Assembly (NCBI RefSeq): GCF_004402485.1
Contig: NZ_SOFG01000024.1
Coordinates: forward strand, 1-64,000
DNA: 64,000 nucleotides
Reading direction: 5' to 3'
From: Cryobacterium algoricola
Lineage (GTDB): Bacteria > Actinomycetota > Actinomycetes > Actinomycetales > Microbacteriaceae
Every line of letters begins with the position of its first letter. The first letter of the stretch is position 1. Of this stretch, positions 46,278 through 54,407 are shown one piece after another. The notes under the pieces are model-generated. The model was not told where the DNA came from, searched no databases, and saw nothing but the letters and a program-made list of their open reading frames with translations. The position numbers and the translations under genes are program-made.

Positions 46278-46300
46278 GGCGTTGCTGTTCGCCCAGCGGT
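46262..46300 (-). pseudogene. Fragment of an SRPBCC gene
   Basis: The bases match 52628-52666, an internal part of the intact SRPBCC gene (encoding RWANSNATASTL), with one difference. Here it is joined directly to the ArsR gene through a 16-bp shared sequence, so the rest of the SRPBCC gene has been lost. Confidence 0.8.
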
Positions 46301-46355
46301 CGCTGTCTACGCCGTTGGCCCGCTATTGCAGCGCGAAGGGCACGCCACCTGGTGG
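46294..46355 (+). pseudogene. Fragment of a MobF relaxase gene
   Basis: The plus strand reads QRSLSTPLARYCSAKGTPPG, matching QRSLSTPLTRYYSAKGTPPG near the N-terminus of the relaxase at 23798. DNA identity is high over about 60 bases. It is a leftover of another mobile element, joined to the SRPBCC fragment at the shared bases CAGCGGT. Confidence 0.75.
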
Positions 46356-46374
46356 CTGATAAGCCGTGCGGTGA

Positions 46375-47010
46375 TCAGAGCTGTACCGCGTCCCCGTCCT
46401 CCAGGATGAGCAGCTCGATGCCGGTCAACGGATCGACGAACTGTGAAAAGAATTGTCTCCCGGCGGCGGTCAGCATCATGTCGTGAATCTGTATCGCCCG
46501 GTCGGGTTGCACAGCGCGGATGAAATCGACCGCGGCGTCGAGCTTTGCCCAGGGTCCCGACGTGGGGACCAGGAGCGTTTTCACGGGGAGCCCGGGCACG
46601 TGGTACGAGTCGCCCGGGTGATAGACGTCGTCGTCGATGACGTAGCCGACGTTGCCGGTTTCGGGCATGTCCGGATGGATCACCGCGTGGGTTCCTCCGA
46701 CGACATCCACCTGGAATCCATCGATATCAATACGGTCCCCGGGTGCGACGACCGTAACCCGGCCGTCGTCGTTGTGGAGCTGCGCCACGACGTCTGCCGG
46801 CGCCCAGATCCGGAGCTCTCGTTGGGACTCGAGTGCCGCGGAGAGCAGGTCGACGTCGAAGTGGTCGGGGTGGTCGTGTGTGATCAGGACGGCGGATGTC
46901 TCGCCGACGAGCCGAGGCGCAGCAGGTGTGAATGTCCCGGGGTCGATGAGGAGAGAGGAGCGTTCCTTGTGCAGGACAACCGTGGGATGGGTGTGCTTGT
47001 GGAGGATCAC
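46375..47010 (-). CDS. MBL-fold metal-dependent hydrolase
   Basis: This 211-aa UlaG-like metallo-beta-lactamase-fold protein has ITHDHPDHFDVDLL (HxHxDH-type metal motif), GGTHAVIHPDMP, and VYHPGDSYHVPG. Broad family of hydrolases acting on phosphodiesters or lactones; substrate unknown. The start is GTG 47010, which overlaps the stop of the MFS gene (GTGA), so the two genes form an operon. Confidence 0.88.
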   Translation of the reverse strand: MILHKHTHPTVVLHKERSSLLIDPGTFTPAAPRLVGETSAVLITHDHPDHFDVDLLSAALESQRELRIWAPADVVAQLHNDDGRVTVVAPGDRIDIDGFQVDVVGGTHAVIHPDMPETGNVGYVIDDDVYHPGDSYHVPGLPVKTLLVPTSGPWAKLDAAVDFIRAVQPDRAIQIHDMMLTAAGRQFFSQFVDPLTGIELLILEDGDAVQL

Positions 47011-48452
47011 GAGCGGGTTGTCGCCTGTTCTGCTTCGGAGTGGGCGTCGGGGTGTGCGTCGAGCGGTGACCCTGGCGCGCGCCGAGTGCCGACTCGTCGG
47101 AGGACGATGACGACCACCACGATGAATGCGGCGACGATGAGGGCATCGATGCCGATTCCAATGCGCAGGGCGAGGAGGCTGGTGAGGCCGCCGGCAGCGG
47201 TCGCGATCGCCGACACGATCGGGGTGCCGAGGGTCATGCCGACCTGCTGCGTCATGGTGACCAAGCCGGTCGCGAGGCCCTGCTGTCCCGGTTCGACACC
47301 GGATGTCGCGGCGACCAGGAAGGTGACGATAGCGACCATGTGACCGATCGCGGCGATGAAGCCGACCACGGAGTAGAGGGCGATCGATCCGGGGTGCTCG
47401 TTCACGGCGACGAGTGCGCCGGTGGCCAGTGCCTGGATTCCGAGGCCGAGGAGCATCGCCCCGCGGATACCCAGCCGTCCGACGACGCGGGGTCCGATGA
47501 CGCCGCCGACGACAGCGCCGACGCCTGTCAAGCCGATGATCAGACCGGTGATGAGCGGGTCGAGTTCCAGCACGTGCTGGAAGTACATCGTGGACAGGAA
47601 CACAAGGCCGGTCTCCATCGAGAGCGATGCGAAGCCGATGAGGTGACCGGCGAGGATATTCGGACGGGTCAGGAGCTTCAGGGGCACCAGCGGGGCGCTG
47701 TGGCGTCGCTCGGTGCGGATGAAGAAGACGATCAGGACAATGCTGGCGGCGAGACAGATCAGGCCGTTCGGGTCTGTGACGCCGTGCTCGCCGAAGCGGG
47801 ACATCGCGAAGACCAGGGTGATCAGCGCCGTGGTGATGAGCGCCGCACCGCGCACGTCAAGTCGGGCCTGCTTCTCTCTGGCTGGTTCGCGGATGATGAG
47901 GAGCGCCAGTACGACGACCGCGGCGGCGATCGGGACGTTGACGAGGAACGCTGCCCGCCAGGACAGGTAGTTCGTCAAGATCCCGCCGAACACCGCGCCA
48001 GCCGTGAATCCGAGCGAGGCGAGGACGCTGCTCATCCCGAGTGCCCGGCGTCGGAGCGGCCCCTCCGCGAAGATGGAGGTGATCAGCGCGAGCGCGGCGG
48101 GCATCGCGGCCGCCGTTGCCAAGCCTTGCAGCGCCCGCGCTATGAGCAGAACCACCGGAGAGCCGGCGAAGCCGCCCACGAGCGATGCTCCAGCGAGGAC
48201 TGCCATACCGATGACGAACATCCGGCGACGCCCGACCCAATCGCCCAGCCGCCCGAGCAACAACGTGAAGCCCGCCGCGCACAGCGCGAACGTCGTCGCG
48301 ACCCACTGCACATCGGCGGACGCAAACCCCAATGCCGACCCTATTTCCGGAAGTGCGACGTTCAGAATCGAAAAGTCCACCGAGAGCAGGAACTGTGAGG
48401 AAAGGAGGATCAGGAGTGCGACGAGTTGATGTCGGGTCATACGTGAGTGCAT
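47007..48452 (-). CDS. MFS drug exporter, DHA2-like
   Basis: This transporter of about 481 aa has SVDFSILNVALPEIGSALGF in helix 1, which is typical of DHA2 exporters, the loop GRLGDWVGRRRMF, and 12-14 helices. It probably pumps out antibiotics or other toxic compounds with a proton gradient. ATG 48452 is used, and ATG 48440 is also possible. It is divergent from an XRE regulator across 109 bases with an inverted repeat. Confidence 0.9.
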   Translation of the reverse strand: MHSRMTRHQLVALLILLSSQFLLSVDFSILNVALPEIGSALGFASADVQWVATTFALCAAGFTLLLGRLGDWVGRRRMFVIGMAVLAGASLVGGFAGSPVVLLIARALQGLATAAAMPAALALITSIFAEGPLRRRALGMSSVLASLGFTAGAVFGGILTNYLSWRAAFLVNVPIAAAVVVLALLIIREPAREKQARLDVRGAALITTALITLVFAMSRFGEHGVTDPNGLICLAASIVLIVFFIRTERRHSAPLVPLKLLTRPNILAGHLIGFASLSMETGLVFLSTMYFQHVLELDPLITGLIIGLTGVGAVVGGVIGPRVVGRLGIRGAMLLGLGIQALATGALVAVNEHPGSIALYSVVGFIAAIGHMVAIVTFLVAATSGVEPGQQGLATGLVTMTQQVGMTLGTPIVSAIATAAGGLTSLLALRIGIGIDALIVAAFIVVVVIVLRRVGTRRAPGSPLDAHPDAHSEAEQATTRS

Positions 48453-48493
48453 TTGCCCTAGCCTGTCATGGCCGGTGATGACCAGCCAGACCC

Positions 48494-48512
48494 CTGGTGT
48501 GCGTACCACCAG
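48494..48512. promoter_or_regulatory. Candidate operator between MFS and XRE genes
   Basis: CTGGTG-TGCGTAC-CACCAG is a 6-bp inverted repeat with a 7-base centre in the divergent intergenic region. It could be bound by the XRE regulator at 48562. Confidence 0.45.
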
Positions 48513-48561
48513 CAGGGTCAGGTTGATTGTCCCGACCGTTCGCTGCACCGCGCATACTGGA

Positions 48562-49398
48562 ATGATGTCAACTGAATTCGGGGACTTCCTTCGCAGCCGC
48601 CGAGCCGCACTCACTCCGGAAGCGGTCGGGGTGAGTGCCTATGGGGCGCGGCGTGTTCCCGGATTGCGGCGAGAAGAGATCGCTCAGCTGGTCGGCGTGA
48701 GCGTCGCCTATTACACCCGGCTCGAGCAGGCAGCGGATGCGGAGCGAGCATCTGATCAGGTGATCGAAGCCCTCATCCGCGCCATGCGGCTCGACCCCGA
48801 CGAAGCCCTCCACCTCCGACGCCTCGCGCGTCCCTCATACGCACGTGCGATCGGTGTCCCAGCCGAACGGCCGCGCCCGAGCATCTTGCGGCTCATCGCA
48901 GCCCTTCCCGGGCCTGTGATCGTCTTCGATCACGCCAACGACATCTACGCCTGGAACAGGCTCGGTCACCTACTGCTCGCCCACGACCTTCCCTTCGACG
49001 CGGCCGAGCGCGACGACATCCGTCCGAATTTCGCCCAGCGCTTCTTCCTCGGATGCGCCGGCCCCGAGCTGTTCGAGGATTCCGAGACCATGGCGCGGGA
49101 AGTCGTTGGGTTCCTCCGGTACTCGTCGAGCACCTGCCCCGACGATAAGCGACTCAGCGGAGTGATCGGTGAGCTCGCACAACGCAGCGACGCGTTCGCC
49201 AGGATCTGGGCCGAGCACCCCGTGCACGACCTCAGCTATGGCCAACACCTGTTCGCCCACCCCTTGGTCGGCCGTCTGACCCTCGACTTCGACGTCCTCC
49301 GGCCGGCCGAATCCAACCTGCGCGTCCTCACGTACCAGGCCCAGCCAGGAACCCCCGACGCCGACGCCTTACAACTCCTCGCTCAACTCGGCCAGTGA
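48562..49398 (+). CDS. XRE family regulator with MmyB-like ligand domain
   Basis: This protein of about 278 aa has an N-terminal HTH (RRVPGLRREEIAQLVGVSVA, then YYTRLEQ) and a C-terminal MmyB-like domain (PGPVIVFDHANDIYAWNRLG, FLRYSSSTCPDDKR, LTYQAQPGTPDAD). This group in actinobacteria often controls a neighbouring exporter or dehydrogenase gene. Two ATG codons in a row (48562, 48565) are possible starts. It probably represses the divergent DHA2 gene. Confidence 0.92.
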   Translation: MMSTEFGDFLRSRRAALTPEAVGVSAYGARRVPGLRREEIAQLVGVSVAYYTRLEQAADAERASDQVIEALIRAMRLDPDEALHLRRLARPSYARAIGVPAERPRPSILRLIAALPGPVIVFDHANDIYAWNRLGHLLLAHDLPFDAAERDDIRPNFAQRFFLGCAGPELFEDSETMAREVVGFLRYSSSTCPDDKRLSGVIGELAQRSDAFARIWAEHPVHDLSYGQHLFAHPLVGRLTLDFDVLRPAESNLRVLTYQAQPGTPDADALQLLAQLGQ

Positions 49399-49426
49399 CG
49401 GATGCGAGTGGGCACGTAGCATCGCT

Positions 49427-49532
49427 CCACTAGTCCGACGTCCTGCAGCAGTGCCAGGTGCTTCGCGATCGCCTGGCGCGAGACCGGGAGGACCTCGGCG
49501 AGGGCGGACGCCGAGGCATCCGCCCCACCGAC
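49427..49532 (-). pseudogene. ArsR gene fragment, copy 3
   Basis: The minus strand encodes DASASALAEVLPVSRQAIAK HLALLQDVGLVE, the HTH part of the ArsR copies, with more DNA differences than copies 1 and 2 have between them. Both ends are cut. It lies between the XRE gene and an MFS gene and has no start. Confidence 0.8.
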
Positions 49533-49555
49533 AAGAATCGCTGGGAGGGTTCGTG

Positions 49556-51013
49556 TCAACTCTCGATGGGGTACCGGGGCCGCATTCTGGCCGACCGTTT
49601 GCTTCCGATTGCGAGGCCAAGCGCGACCATGACGAGGGCTGCCGCCATCGCGAAAGCCCACCGGGTGCCGGTGGCGACGGCACCGGAATCTGCGGTGGTG
49701 ATGTCGGCCGCGCCTGACGCGAAGGCGAAGATGGCGCCCATCACGGACGCACCGGTGAGGAGCCCCAGATTGCGCGACAGGTTGAGCATCCCCGAGGTCA
49801 CGCCGCGCTGTTCGGCGAGGATGCCGGTCATGACGGTGGTGTTGTTAGCCGTCTGAAACAGTGCGTAGCCGGCCGTGATGACCACAAGCGAGAGGACATA
49901 TCCCGCGATTCCGAACGAGATCGGGACCAACGACATCGAAATCGACCCGATGACCGTGCCGATCAGTCCGATGACGAGAACGCGCTGGGCTCCCAGACGA
50001 TCGACCAGGCGGCCGCCCGGCACGCCAGTGAGCGCTGCGACGACGGGACCGGCCGACATCACGAGTCCGATCAGGGCGGGCTGGATTCCGAGGGCACGAG
50101 CGAGATGGAACGGGCCGACCACCAGCGTCGTCATCATGACCGTCGAGACGAGAACGCTCATTGCAAGGCCGGCGCTGAGTGCGGGGTCACGGAAATTCTT
50201 CAATCGAATCAGCGGTGACGACACTCGCCTCTCCGCAAGCAGGAACAGACCCAATCCCACGAGTGCGGCCACCAGCAGGGCCGTACTCAGGGATCCGAAA
50301 AAGCCATGCTCGAGGGTCACGGCCAGCGAGTAGGCGCCGAGCGTGAGGGCGAGGAGCAACGTCCCCACGTAGTCGAACCCGAGTCGCCCGGCCTTCCGCG
50401 TCGGCCCGTCGGCAGGCAGGTACCGGCGAGCGAGTACAAAGGTCAGAAGGCCCAGCGGTGCTGTGACGAGGAAGATCGCCCGCCAGCCGAAGCCTGCGAT
50501 CAGGAGGCCGCCGAGCGACGGCCCGAGGGCGGTCCCGATCGCGGACATCGTTCCGAGCAACCCCATGGCCCGTCCGATCCGTGGCTTGGGCACCGTCTCG
50601 GCAACGAACGCCATACTGAGCGCCATCATGCTGGCCGCGCCGATGCCTTGAGCCGCGCGGGCAGCAATCAGGAGCCACAGGGTCGGGGCAACGCCGGAGA
50701 GGAACGTGGCCGCGGTGAAGGTAGCGATTCCGACCAACAGCAGTCGCCGGCGTCCGGCGATGTCGCCGAGGCGCCCGACGCCGACGATCAGGGACGAGAT
50801 TGCGAGAAGGTAGGCCAGAACAATCCACTGGACTTGTTGAAAGGAGGCAGAGAATCCCTCCGCCATGCTCGGCAGGGCGACGTTGACGATGCTCGTGCTC
50901 AGCGCAGGCAGCAACATCGACAGGGAGAGAGTGAGGAGAGCTCCCCGGAACCCGGTCGCTCTGCCCGGCTTCGTGGCCGGTGGATTGTCTTGATTGACGT
51001 TCATTGGTGTCAT
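49556..51013 (-). CDS. MFS drug exporter, DHA2-like
   Basis: This transporter of about 485 aa has 14 likely helices, STSIVNVALPSMAEGFSASF in helix 1, GRLGDIAGRRRLL in the first loop, and GIGAASMMALSMAFVAETVP. Proton-driven export of toxic compounds. ATG 51013 (MTPMNV) is preferred; ATG 51004 is close and the open frame reaches 51145. It is divergent from a LysR gene, which is its likely regulator. Confidence 0.9.
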   Translation of the reverse strand: MTPMNVNQDNPPATKPGRATGFRGALLTLSLSMLLPALSTSIVNVALPSMAEGFSASFQQVQWIVLAYLLAISSLIVGVGRLGDIAGRRRLLLVGIATFTAATFLSGVAPTLWLLIAARAAQGIGAASMMALSMAFVAETVPKPRIGRAMGLLGTMSAIGTALGPSLGGLLIAGFGWRAIFLVTAPLGLLTFVLARRYLPADGPTRKAGRLGFDYVGTLLLALTLGAYSLAVTLEHGFFGSLSTALLVAALVGLGLFLLAERRVSSPLIRLKNFRDPALSAGLAMSVLVSTVMMTTLVVGPFHLARALGIQPALIGLVMSAGPVVAALTGVPGGRLVDRLGAQRVLVIGLIGTVIGSISMSLVPISFGIAGYVLSLVVITAGYALFQTANNTTVMTGILAEQRGVTSGMLNLSRNLGLLTGASVMGAIFAFASGAADITTADSGAVATGTRWAFAMAAALVMVALGLAIGSKRSARMRPRYPIES

Positions 51014-51093
51014 GGGTGAACCGTGCTTCCCTGCGGTCTCGGAGCGGACTTCCTCAGAGTAGAGGCGTCTTTGGGATGGCGGAAGGCGCATCA

Positions 51094-51106
51094 TTGTTAC
51101 ACAATC
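51094..51106. promoter_or_regulatory. Inverted repeat in MFS/LysR divergent region
   Basis: ATTGT-TAC-ACAAT is a 5-bp inverted repeat with a 3-base centre in the 139-base divergent region. It has the T-N11-A character of LysR-type sites and could control both genes. Confidence 0.45.
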
Positions 51107-51142
51107 AGTGCACCAGGCGCCATAGTCCGACGCGTCATGAGA

Positions 51143-51155
51143 CACTGGTCCAGTG
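51143..51155. promoter_or_regulatory. Palindrome overlapping the LysR start
   Basis: CACTGG-T-CCAGTG is a perfect palindrome that includes the GTG start codon of the LysR gene. It could be an autoregulatory operator or an mRNA hairpin that masks the start. Confidence 0.4.
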
Positions 51156-52079
51156 GCAAGACCTGACTTGAATCTTCTGGTTACCCTGGACGTGCTGCTT
51201 CAGGAGGGCAACGTCACCCGCGCGGCCGAACGGCTGCGGCTGAGCCCCTCCGCGATGAGCCGGGCACTTGCCCGGTTGCGTGAGACCACGGGTGACCCCC
51301 TGTTGGTCAGGGCCGGACGCGGTCTCGTGCGCACGCCGCACGCGCTTGAACTCGTCGAGCGCGTCAGCCGGCTCGTTCAGGATGCCGAGGCGTTACTCAG
51401 TCCGGCCGACACAGTCGACCTTGGTGCACTATCCAGGACATTCACCTTGCGGACCAGCGATGGCTTCGTCGAGAGCTTCGGACCGGATCTGATCAGCAGC
51501 GTCCTGGAGCAGGCACCAGGCGTGCGGCTGCGTTTCCTGCAGAAGACCAACACTGACGCCGCATCCCTGCGCGACGGCACCGTGGACCTCGAAATCGGCG
51601 TGGCCGGCGAGAACATCAGGGAGATTCACTCTGAGCCGGTGTTCCGGGACCGTTTTGTCGGCGTAGTCCGGATGGGGCACCCCGTGACGCACACCACGAT
51701 CACCCCGAAGCGATACGCATCCGGTGGTCATATCCGCGTGTCACGACGGGGTCTCGAAAGAGGACTCGTCGACCAGGCGCTCACGCTCGCTGGGCTGGAA
51801 CGGGAGATCGTCGTCGTGGTCGGCGGCTTCGCGGCCGCGCTCGCTCTGGCCCGGGCATCAGATCTGATCGCCACCGTGCCTGAACGACAGACCAGGAACC
51901 TGCGCAACGACCTGTGGACGTTCCCCCTCCCGATACCCACGCCAGAAGTCACCGTCTCGATGCTCTGGCATCCGAGACTCGACGTCGACCCAGCGCACCG
52001 ATGGCTGCGCACCTGCGTGAGGCGTCTATCCGGGGAGACCGACGAGACGGTGGAGCTCCCCGGTTCGGGCCTGGCGTGA
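51153..52079 (+). CDS. LysR family transcriptional regulator
   Basis: This 308-aa regulator begins with the HTH of the family (LNLLVTLDVLLQEGNVTRAA, ERLRLSPSAMSRALARLRET). A substrate-binding domain of the PBP2 type follows, NodD/NahR-like by its DPLLVRAGRGLVRTPHA. It probably responds to a small molecule and controls the divergent exporter. GTG start, no clear ribosome site; the transcript may be nearly leaderless. Confidence 0.93.
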   Translation: MARPDLNLLVTLDVLLQEGNVTRAAERLRLSPSAMSRALARLRETTGDPLLVRAGRGLVRTPHALELVERVSRLVQDAEALLSPADTVDLGALSRTFTLRTSDGFVESFGPDLISSVLEQAPGVRLRFLQKTNTDAASLRDGTVDLEIGVAGENIREIHSEPVFRDRFVGVVRMGHPVTHTTITPKRYASGGHIRVSRRGLERGLVDQALTLAGLEREIVVVVGGFAAALALARASDLIATVPERQTRNLRNDLWTFPLPIPTPEVTVSMLWHPRLDVDPAHRWLRTCVRRLSGETDETVELPGSGLA

Positions 52080-52122
52080 TTTGACGGGGGAGGGCCTCCG
52101 GTATCGAAGCGAGTAACCGCCC

Positions 52123-52449
52123 TCACTCGATTTCCAGGTCCTCCGCGATCTGCTTGATCGTGGCCAGCCGGCGGTCCCACTGCGCCCCGATGAGGTCGAG
52201 CCGCCGGGCGGTCTCGGTGAGCTGGCTGCCCAGCACCCGGTACCGGACTTCGCGGCCCACCCGCACCGGCTCGACGAGTCTGACGTCCTGCAGCACCGCC
52301 AGGTGCTTGGCGATCGCCTGGCGGGAGACCGGCAGGACCTCGGCGAGGGCGGATGCTGAGGCATCCGCCCTGCCGAGGGCTGCCAGGATGCTCCAGCGCG
52401 TGTCATCGCCCAGGGCGGCGAACACCGGAACGAGGGTGGATGCGGTCAC
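52123..52449 (-). CDS. ArsR family regulator, copy 2
   Basis: This 108-aa winged-helix repressor (GTG start, TASTLVPVFAALGDDTRW) overlaps the SRPBCC stop by four bases (GTGA). The operon SRPBCC-ArsR with ArsR second is a common arrangement. Two palindromes with TGCAAC half sites lie before the SRPBCC start, which suggests autoregulation. No metal-binding Cys are present, so the signal is not a classic metal. Confidence 0.92.
   Translation of the reverse strand: MTASTLVPVFAALGDDTRWSILAALGRADASASALAEVLPVSRQAIAKHLAVLQDVRLVEPVRVGREVRYRVLGSQLTETARRLDLIGAQWDRRLATIKQIAEDLEIE
52134..52446 (-). repeat. 313-bp duplication, copy 2
   Basis: This block matches 45965-46277 and covers the ArsR gene next to the SRPBCC gene. 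This copy has the normal gene context and is probably the parent type. Confidence 0.9.
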
Positions 52450-52919
52450 TCGGAGCCTTCGAGGTAGGCGACCAGCTCGTCCAGTTCGAAGTTCCAGCCG
52501 CCGCGGTTGCTGTCCATGCTCGCGGCGGGGTCGCGGAGGGCGTCGAAACCGGATTCGACGACCGTGAGTTGCGTGCCGGCATCCACTGGTTCCAGGGTGA
52601 AGCGGAAGACGGTTGTTTCTCCCGACTCGAGGGTGGATGCGGTGGCGTTGCTGTTTGCCCAGCGGTAGGCGATCATTCGGGGTGGGTCGAGCTCCTCGAT
52701 GCGGACCGGGAAATCGCCGTGGTCGGACCAGCCGAAGACGCCGGTGGTGCCGACCGCGAGGGGCGCCAGGGTGGCGTGCTCGGGAAACCAGCGGGCGATG
52801 TGCTGCGGCTCGGTGACGGCGGCCCAGACCTTCTCGATGGGGGCCGCGATCGTGATGGTTCGTGAGACGGTGAACTCGTCCGCATTGACGACGGACAACT
52901 CGTTGATCTTCGTGCTCAT
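52446..52919 (-). CDS. SRPBCC / AHSA1-like protein
   Basis: This 157-aa START-like fold protein has FTVSRTITIAAPIEKVWAAV, PQHIARWFPEH, TTVFRFTLEPVDAGTQLTVV and GWNFELDELVAYLEG. The family binds small hydrophobic ligands in a cavity; members next to ArsR regulators are frequent and poorly understood. It is the first gene of the two-gene operon with ArsR. Length is complete. Confidence 0.92.
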   Translation of the reverse strand: MSTKINELSVVNADEFTVSRTITIAAPIEKVWAAVTEPQHIARWFPEHATLAPLAVGTTGVFGWSDHGDFPVRIEELDPPRMIAYRWANSNATASTLESGETTVFRFTLEPVDAGTQLTVVESGFDALRDPAASMDSNRGGWNFELDELVAYLEGSE

Positions 52920-52959
52920 GATTCTTCATCCCTTCGGTTGATGAGTCTTTGGTTGTTGC

Positions 52960-53010
52960 TGCAACTTCAGGGTTGCACAAGAAGAAGCGAACTGCAACTA
53001 AAAAGTTGCA
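52960..53010 (-). promoter_or_regulatory. Two TGCAAC palindromes, likely ArsR operators
   Basis: TGCAAC-TTCAGG-GTTGCA (52960-52977) and TGCAACT-AAAA-AGTTGCA (52993-53010) lie 41 to 91 bases before the SRPBCC start. Equal half sites at a similar spacing fit a dimeric winged-helix repressor. They are absent upstream of ArsR copy 1. Confidence 0.7.
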
Positions 53011-53076
53011 ATCGAGCCTTGCGAAGATGCGCGCTTTGGATGCGCCAGACGGCGCCGACCGTCCGAGGGATATCGG

Positions 53077-53544
53077 TCATGATTCACCGGGGGAGGGCCG
53101 GCTCAGAGCGCGTCGGTCCCGAGCTCCGCGATGAGTCGTTTCTGCCGCGATGTCGCATTGGTCGATCACCTCCTCGTCAGCGAGGCTCCCCGCTGCATCG
53201 ACGATCACAAGGATGTGACGAAGCGTTGTCCATTGCTTGCAGGCAGCGATGGACACCTGGGCCTGGTGCCGAATAGCCGTTTTGAATGCCCGCCGTGTTG
53301 TGACGGAGGTGGCATTCAATCCGATCACCGCAGCCTCGGTATACCGCCCAGCGGTGTCGGTCGGCAGTAGAGCGGCTGGATCGAATTGCAGCGCACCGAG
53401 ACACTTGAGTGTGTCTCCGAGCACCACAATGCATCTGGTGTGTTTCTCGCCTTCGGCGGCAATGCTGCCACTGCCACTTCCACAGGCACAGCCAGATCCA
53501 CCGTCCGCCACTGGCACCGGCAAGGCAGGGCCGGACGTGGTCAC
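53077..53544 (-). CDS. Hypothetical protein after the DksA-like gene
   Basis: I do not recognise this 155-aa frame. It has a Gly/Ser/Cys-rich start (GGSGCACGSGSGS), then a more regular part (VIGLNATSVTTRRAFKTAIR, LRHILVIVDAAGSLADEEVI) that looks like alternating helices and strands. AGGGAG lies just before the GTG start. It lies 28 bases after the DksA-like gene in the same direction. Third-position GC is only moderate, so either a foreign gene or a chance frame. Confidence 0.5.
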   Translation of the reverse strand: MTTSGPALPVPVADGGSGCACGSGSGSIAAEGEKHTRCIVVLGDTLKCLGALQFDPAALLPTDTAGRYTEAAVIGLNATSVTTRRAFKTAIRHQAQVSIAACKQWTTLRHILVIVDAAGSLADEEVIDQCDIAAETTHRGARDRRALSRPSPGES

Positions 53545-53572
53545 GGTCTCCCTGACCTCAAGGCCGGATCAA

Positions 53573-53911
53573 TCACAGTCGTTGTTCTGCCAGGCCTTGA
53601 CATGTCACGCACAACTCGGCGTGCGGCACCACAGAGAGGCGGTCTTTCGCAATGGCTTCGAAGCATCCGGTGCAGATTCCGAAGGTGCCCGCGGCGATGC
53701 GGCCTAACGCCCGGGTGATTTGTGCAACGACTCGCTTGCTGGACTGAGTCGTGGACCAGGCCACGACATCCAGGTGCGGTGCCGCTCGGTGGTCCAGCTC
53801 ACCGATGAGGGCTTCCCGCTCGCGAAGTTGGATCTGAAGGATCCGACGGAATGCGTCTACGTCGATCCGGTGGCCTCGGGGCGCACGGGAAAGGGAAGGC
53901 TGAAAAGTCAT
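53573..53911 (-). CDS. DksA/TraR family zinc-finger protein
   Basis: This 112-aa protein has a helical N-terminal half (DAFRRILQIQLREREALIGE) and a C4 zinc finger GTFGICTGCFEAIAKDRLS...ELCVTCQ with four Cys in CxxC pairs. DksA-like proteins bind the RNA polymerase secondary channel and modulate initiation; short forms like this are common in actinobacteria and on elements. ATG 53911 has AGGAGC seven bases before it. A terminator-like hairpin lies just upstream in the leader. Confidence 0.9.
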   Translation of the reverse strand: MTFQPSLSRAPRGHRIDVDAFRRILQIQLREREALIGELDHRAAPHLDVVAWSTTQSSKRVVAQITRALGRIAAGTFGICTGCFEAIAKDRLSVVPHAELCVTCQGLAEQRL

Positions 53912-53932
53912 GAATGCTCCTACGCGTTAAAG

Positions 53933-53958
53933 AAAAAACGCGCCGCAACTGCGACGCG
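53933..53958 (-). terminator. Terminator-like hairpin in the DksA-like leader
   Basis: On the minus strand CGCGTCGC pairs with GCGGCGCG around a tight loop and is followed by TTTTTT (53933-53938). It ends about 20 bases before the DksA-like ATG. No gene on the minus strand ends just upstream, so an attenuator is possible. Confidence 0.55.
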
Positions 53959-53961
53959 CCA

Positions 53962-54407
53962 CTGCCAGCTGAACTGACCAAATATCTGGGGGTCAGTGCG
54001 GTGGAGCGCGCGTAAAGGAGCGGAAGGGCACAACACGTCCCGCGGAATTGAGGTGCCCACCGAGAGCGACCAAGCTGCGTCGAGCGCAGAGTGTGGTCAT
54101 TCGAGACGTGGACATAGCCTCACCATAGCCAGTGCCACAGGAAAGGCAAATCGGCAGCTCCTCGGGTGGCATTGCCGACTCTCAAAGGACTTGGTCCTAT
54201 TCAGCCCATGGTCGACTAGGTCTAGATGGCTCAACGACGTGAGATCCTCGCGGCCGAGCATTACCACGGTCATGTCTAGCGATCTATGGCGCTCGGTGAA
54301 GTCGCTGGCAGGACTAACTAGAGAGGGCCGCCCCGCTCGTGTCGCGGTCGAGGCCCACGGCTTTGTCTCCCGTCGCCATCGGGCCAGGAGCGACTCTTGT
54401 CATTGGG
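53962..54407. other. Intergenic stretch
   Basis: No gene is supported in about 445 bases. Short open frames on the plus strand have no ribosome site. The promoter for the DksA-like gene and the 3' flank of the membrane gene at 54408 must lie here. Confidence 0.45.

Noticed and set aside
47340-48398. Plus-strand 352-aa frame over the DHA2 exporter
   Set aside because: Antisense of transporter helices with Asp/Glu/Arg-only composition.
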